This document shows positions 44,535 through 46,641 of a stretch of DNA of 46,641 nt, in pieces (the stretch's first letter is position 1; each line of letters starts with the position of its first letter). This stretch comes from Candidatus Nitrosopumilus sp. (GTDB lineage Archaea > Thermoproteota > Nitrososphaeria > Nitrososphaerales > Nitrosopumilaceae): positions 1-46,641 of the forward strand of contig JAANXA010000032.1 in the NCBI GenBank assembly GCA_018263505.1, read 5' to 3'. The notes below the pieces were generated by a model, which was not told where the DNA came from, made no database searches, and saw only the letters and a list, made by a program, of their open reading frames with translations. Position numbers and translations under genes: made by a program.

Positions 44535-44678
44535 ATGTCATGTCTATTATCTCCCGATTTAGACATACCAGACCATACGCAGTATTTGGAGAGATTGAAT
44601 TACTCATTTCCGATTATAGTTGATGGGAGTCAGCTGACAATCTCTTCAAATATTGTTTTTGGAGTAAATGAGTTTTGA
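44535..44678 (+). CDS. possible 47-residue small protein upstream of the RAM-domain gene
   Basis: ATG 44535 to TGA 44678; the stop overlaps the TTG start of the next gene (TTGA), suggesting coupling. Sequence features: SPDLDIPDHTQYLERLNYSFPIIVDGS. No family recognised and no strong ribosome site; it could be a leader peptide or the start of a small operon. Low confidence as a real gene. Confidence 0.4.
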   Translation: MSCLLSPDLDIPDHTQYLERLNYSFPIIVDGSQLTISSNIVFGVNEF

Positions 44679-44947
44679 AGGTAGGCTATGTTTTAATTAC
44701 ATGTGAGAATGATCTTGAAGATAATATTATTGGAAAATTAAAATCCATAAAACAAGTAACTGCAGTACACAAAGTTTTGGGAATGTACAATGTTATTGTA
44801 GATATAAGAACTGATGATATTGAGTCATTGCGAGATGTAATAGTGTGGAAAATTAAAAAAATTGATGGGATCACATCGACTATAAGTTTAATATCACATA
44901 CTAGTGATGCGTCAATTAGAGAAAATATTTTACAACATGCTAATTGA
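44675..44947 (+). CDS. stand-alone AsnC/Lrp RAM-domain protein
   Basis: 90 residues made only of a RAM (AsnC ligand-binding) domain: beta-alpha-beta-beta-alpha-beta, with LGMYNVIVDIRTDD at the centre. No DNA-binding helix. Stand-alone RAM proteins bind amino acids and may pair with full Lrp regulators. TTG 44675 overlaps the upstream small frame. About 40% identical by eye to the protein at 45600-45839. Confidence 0.72.
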   Translation: MKVGYVLITCENDLEDNIIGKLKSIKQVTAVHKVLGMYNVIVDIRTDDIESLRDVIVWKIKKIDGITSTISLISHTSDASIRENILQHAN

Positions 44948-45315
44948 GATAACAATCAAAAAATCAATTTATTTGTATTTTTTTAACAAATTTGGATAAA
45001 TGATTCATTTTCATTAGAGGTATCCCCAACTAATCATTAAATGAAATTCTTGCAGTGTACACTAGTCATTTAATATAGAAATATCATCAAACTAAAATCA
45101 TAAAGACTGCCAAAGTTGACAAGTTTAATTAGAGTAAAACATCTGATGTTAATTTAGGTCATACATCAAAAGAGTGGGAATTTAGAAAAAAGAAATCAAA
45201 TGTAATTATTTCATATGATGTCAAATGGAATATCTAGTATGACCAAATTATCTTTTTCCAAAACATGTATAAAATTTTTCTAAAAATTATCAAGTGTTCT
45301 TTTTGTTCTCTTTTT
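44948..45315. other. gap with no supported gene
   Basis: 368 bases. An open stretch at 45133-45237 (ending SNVIISYDVKWNI) has coding-like composition but follows a stop directly and has no start codon, so it may be a decayed remnant. No RNA gene or repeat seen. Confidence 0.4.
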
Positions 45316-45468
45316 CTAAAGTATGGTTAATCTCTCAAATCTGTTTTTATGTTCATGAGGGATTCCACATCTAAGACAAATTACCACATTTGATATTATT
45401 TCTTGAGAGGAATTTGTACTCTGAATGTTCATTTTTGGTAACAATTGAATGAATTTCTCATTGATCAT
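45316..45468 (-). CDS. 50-residue Cys/His protein under a DtxR-type operator
   Basis: ATG 45468 to TAG 45316. The C-terminal part contains VICLRCGIPHEHKNRF: Cys31 and Cys34 with His38 and His40 form a compact possible metal site. The N-terminal 20 residues are polar helix. The promoter holds a near-consensus DtxR/IdeR operator between TATA and start, and a DtxR-family gene is 370 bp away on the same strand. A metal-responsive small protein is inferred. The function is unknown. Confidence 0.6.
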   Translation of the reverse strand: MINEKFIQLLPKMNIQSTNSSQEIISNVVICLRCGIPHEHKNRFERLTIL

Positions 45469-45477
45469 GTTAAAGCG

Positions 45478-45491
45478 TTAGGTTAGCCTAA
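45478..45491. promoter_or_regulatory. DtxR/IdeR-type operator
   Basis: TTAGGTTAGCCTAA is identical to the first 14 bases of the 19-bp bacterial DtxR/IdeR consensus (recalled) and contains a perfect TTAGG-4nt-CCTAA inverted repeat. It lies 10-23 bp upstream of ATG 45468, between the TATA-like ATTAAATATT (45487-45497, minus) and the expected start, where binding would block transcription. The DtxR-family protein at 45839-46273 is the natural candidate ligand. Confidence 0.6.
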
Positions 45492-45599
45492 TATTTAATA
45501 GAACAGATTATTCCAAAATTCAAAAACAAAAGTAAAGAATTTGGAGAAATTGTTTTCAAATGATTTTCATGATTCTTAATGCAAAACAGATGTGATGGT

Positions 45600-45839
45600 T
45601 CAATTCAATGCGGGTTTGTCCATCAGAGATACAATTGATCTAATTTTTTCAATTTTATGGAATTTCCAAGATATTATCTCTCGAAATTTCTGAGGAGAAT
45701 CACATTTGATTTCAGCGATAATATCATACATTCCAATTATTTGATATACATAAGTTACTTCGCTAAATGATGAAAGTTTTCTCAAAATTTCTCTTTCAGA
45801 GCCTGCATCACAGGATACCAAAACAAATCCCCTACGCAT
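45600..45839 (-). CDS. stand-alone AsnC/Lrp RAM-domain protein
   Basis: 79 residues, RAM domain only, with IIGMYDIIAEIKCDS in the centre and no HTH. Paralogous to the protein at 44675-44947. Its ATG overlaps the stop of the DtxR-like gene by one base (TAATG), so the two are co-translated. An effector-sensing partner of a regulator is plausible but unproven. Confidence 0.75.
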   Translation of the reverse strand: MRRGFVLVSCDAGSEREILRKLSSFSEVTYVYQIIGMYDIIAEIKCDSPQKFREIISWKFHKIEKIRSIVSLMDKPALN

Positions 45840-46273
45840 TATTTACAACAAATTCCAGCAGGAATGGTTTTATCATGTGGACATTTTCTTGGATGATTCA
45901 GCATTGTACATAATGCATCTGCGAATTGCTTATTCATGTGGTGCTCAATTCCACATACAATCTCTTTGTTGATTTTGATTTTTAGTGTGTCCCTCATTAG
46001 CACTTCTATTAATCGACTATTTCTCATCATGGATTTGGCAATGACTCTACCTGATTCTGTAAAGGATACTTGATGTCTGTTGTAAATGATTAATTTTTTT
46101 TCTCGTAATTTTTTTAGCATTTGAACTACGCTTGGTTCTCTAATTCGTAATAATTTTGCAATGGAAGTTACTTTGACTAAATTATGTTGTTCTTGTATAT
46201 GCCAAATTGCTTTAAGATACATTTCTGTATGTTCAGCATCTGCTGTTCCCACAAACAAAGTTTCGCTACTCAT
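45839..46273 (-). CDS. DtxR/MntR-family metal-dependent repressor
   Basis: 144 residues. Winged helix at about 15-75 (EMYLKAIWHIQEQ, VTSIAKLLRIREPSVVQMLKKLREKKLI), then the dimerisation and metal-binding domain with CGIEHHMNKQFADAL (107-121) and the final CPHDKTIPAGICC. No SH3/FeoA domain, as in MntR. His111 and His112 with nearby Glu/Cys are likely metal ligands. ATG 46273 (MSSETLFVGT) fits the family; an earlier frame to 46339 adds unconserved residues. Probably senses Mn or Fe. Confidence 0.87.
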   Translation of the reverse strand: MSSETLFVGTADAEHTEMYLKAIWHIQEQHNLVKVTSIAKLLRIREPSVVQMLKKLREKKLIIYNRHQVSFTESGRVIAKSMMRNSRLIEVLMRDTLKIKINKEIVCGIEHHMNKQFADALCTMLNHPRKCPHDKTIPAGICCK

Positions 46274-46587
46274 AAGATGTGCTCCATAAAAGAGATTTGT
46301 CGAAGAAAGGTATTGACCGTGAAATGCCAATAGCAACACCCTTGGATGTATTTTGAGTCATCAAGATATTTTGTACTTTCTCCAACAAATCTCTGGCCTG
46401 TACAAATTCGAATCTGTCAGAACGCACATACAAGACCAAAGGTTAATTATTTTTTCAAACTATTATTGGTGGCGATAATTTCATCATATTATTTCAAAAT
46501 GATATTACCCAAGTATATTATTAAAAAATGAAATATCATTATACAATCATCCTAATTTTTAATTAGAAAAATAATATTCACTTTACC

Positions 46588-46641
46588 ATGAGTCAACAAG
46601 AAACTAATCCTTGGGTAATCATAACTGTAATCAAAGAGAAT
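46588..46641 (+). CDS. start of a gene, truncated by right edge
   Basis: ATG 46588 opens a frame to the end of the window (18 codons, MSQQETNPWVIITVIKEN). The upstream AT-rich stretch carries a CTAAT-5nt-ATTAG inverted repeat (46555-46569). Too little is visible to identify the product. Confidence 0.45.
   Translation, partial: MSQQETNPWVIITVIKEN

Noticed and set aside
45133-45237. Open stretch ending SNVIISYDVKWNI
   Set aside because: Follows a stop codon directly and has no start; too short to support a pseudogene call.
46390-46440. TTCGAAT-containing stretch resembling a tRNA T-loop
   Set aside because: The flanking five bases on each side (ACAAA and CTGTC) do not pair, and no acceptor stem or anticodon arm is found.
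46346-46531. 61-codon plus-strand frame before the right-edge gene
   Set aside because: Covers the upstream region of the DtxR-like gene; composition is not protein-like and no ribosome site is seen.

Overview
The window is about 33% GC, compact, and rich in archaeal features: TATA boxes placed for leaderless transcripts, ribosomal proteins L31e and L39e, archaeal DnaG, Dph5, CTP-dependent riboflavin kinase and the LysW amino-acid carrier system. A plasma-type NirK and the ADP-forming 3-hydroxypropionyl-CoA synthetase next to its dehydratase point to an ammonia-oxidizing archaeon of the Nitrososphaerota (Thaumarchaeota), very close to Nitrosopumilus. From memory, gene order resembles N. maritimus from about Nmar_1258 (serA, nirK, fumarase, radical SAM, FtsZ-like) to Nmar_1308/1309 (3HP-CoA dehydratase and synthetase); no search was run.

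Region 1 (1-8100): a partial exported protein with a perfect TVEP repeat; serA; the copper nitrite reductase nirK, divergent from a class II fumarase; an archaeal methylthiotransferase; a degenerate FtsZ/tubulin-like protein; L39e-L31e, with a repeated tail on L31e; a NUDIX hydrolase. Region 2 (8100-16200): one-carbon and methionine genes (MetF-like, and methionine synthase split in two), an MFS transporter and a NitT/TauT-type ABC importer.

Region 3 (16288-26450): the arginine/lysine block. argG, lysW, argX, argC/lysY, argB/lysZ, argD/lysJ and lysM form a tightly overlapping operon. A second unit follows: homocitrate synthase, a second lysW, lysX, lysK and dph5. The modification enzymes are single and probably shared, while carrier and ligase are duplicated. 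The lysine-side carrier ends in Gln instead of the Glu that is normally conjugated.

Region 4 (26490-31550): flavin cofactor genes (ribL, ribK), dnaG, an IscA-type protein, a CBS protein, two small DNA-binding proteins and a blue-copper protein without the usual axial Met. Region 5 (31590-40500): two consecutive steps of the 3HP/4HB carbon-fixation cycle, a glutamine amidotransferase, an aldehyde dehydrogenase between two phasin-like helical proteins (one apparently frameshifted), a GlcD-type FAD oxidase and a PII protein.

Region 6 (40720-46641): an accessory, sparsely coding segment with small exported proteins, a Fur/PerR-like and a DtxR/MntR-like metalloregulator, at least five tiny Cys-rich (zinc-ribbon-like) proteins, two stand-alone AsnC/RAM-domain proteins, and a near-consensus DtxR operator in front of a 50-residue Cys/His gene. 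No tRNA, rRNA, CRISPR array, insertion sequence or integrase was seen.
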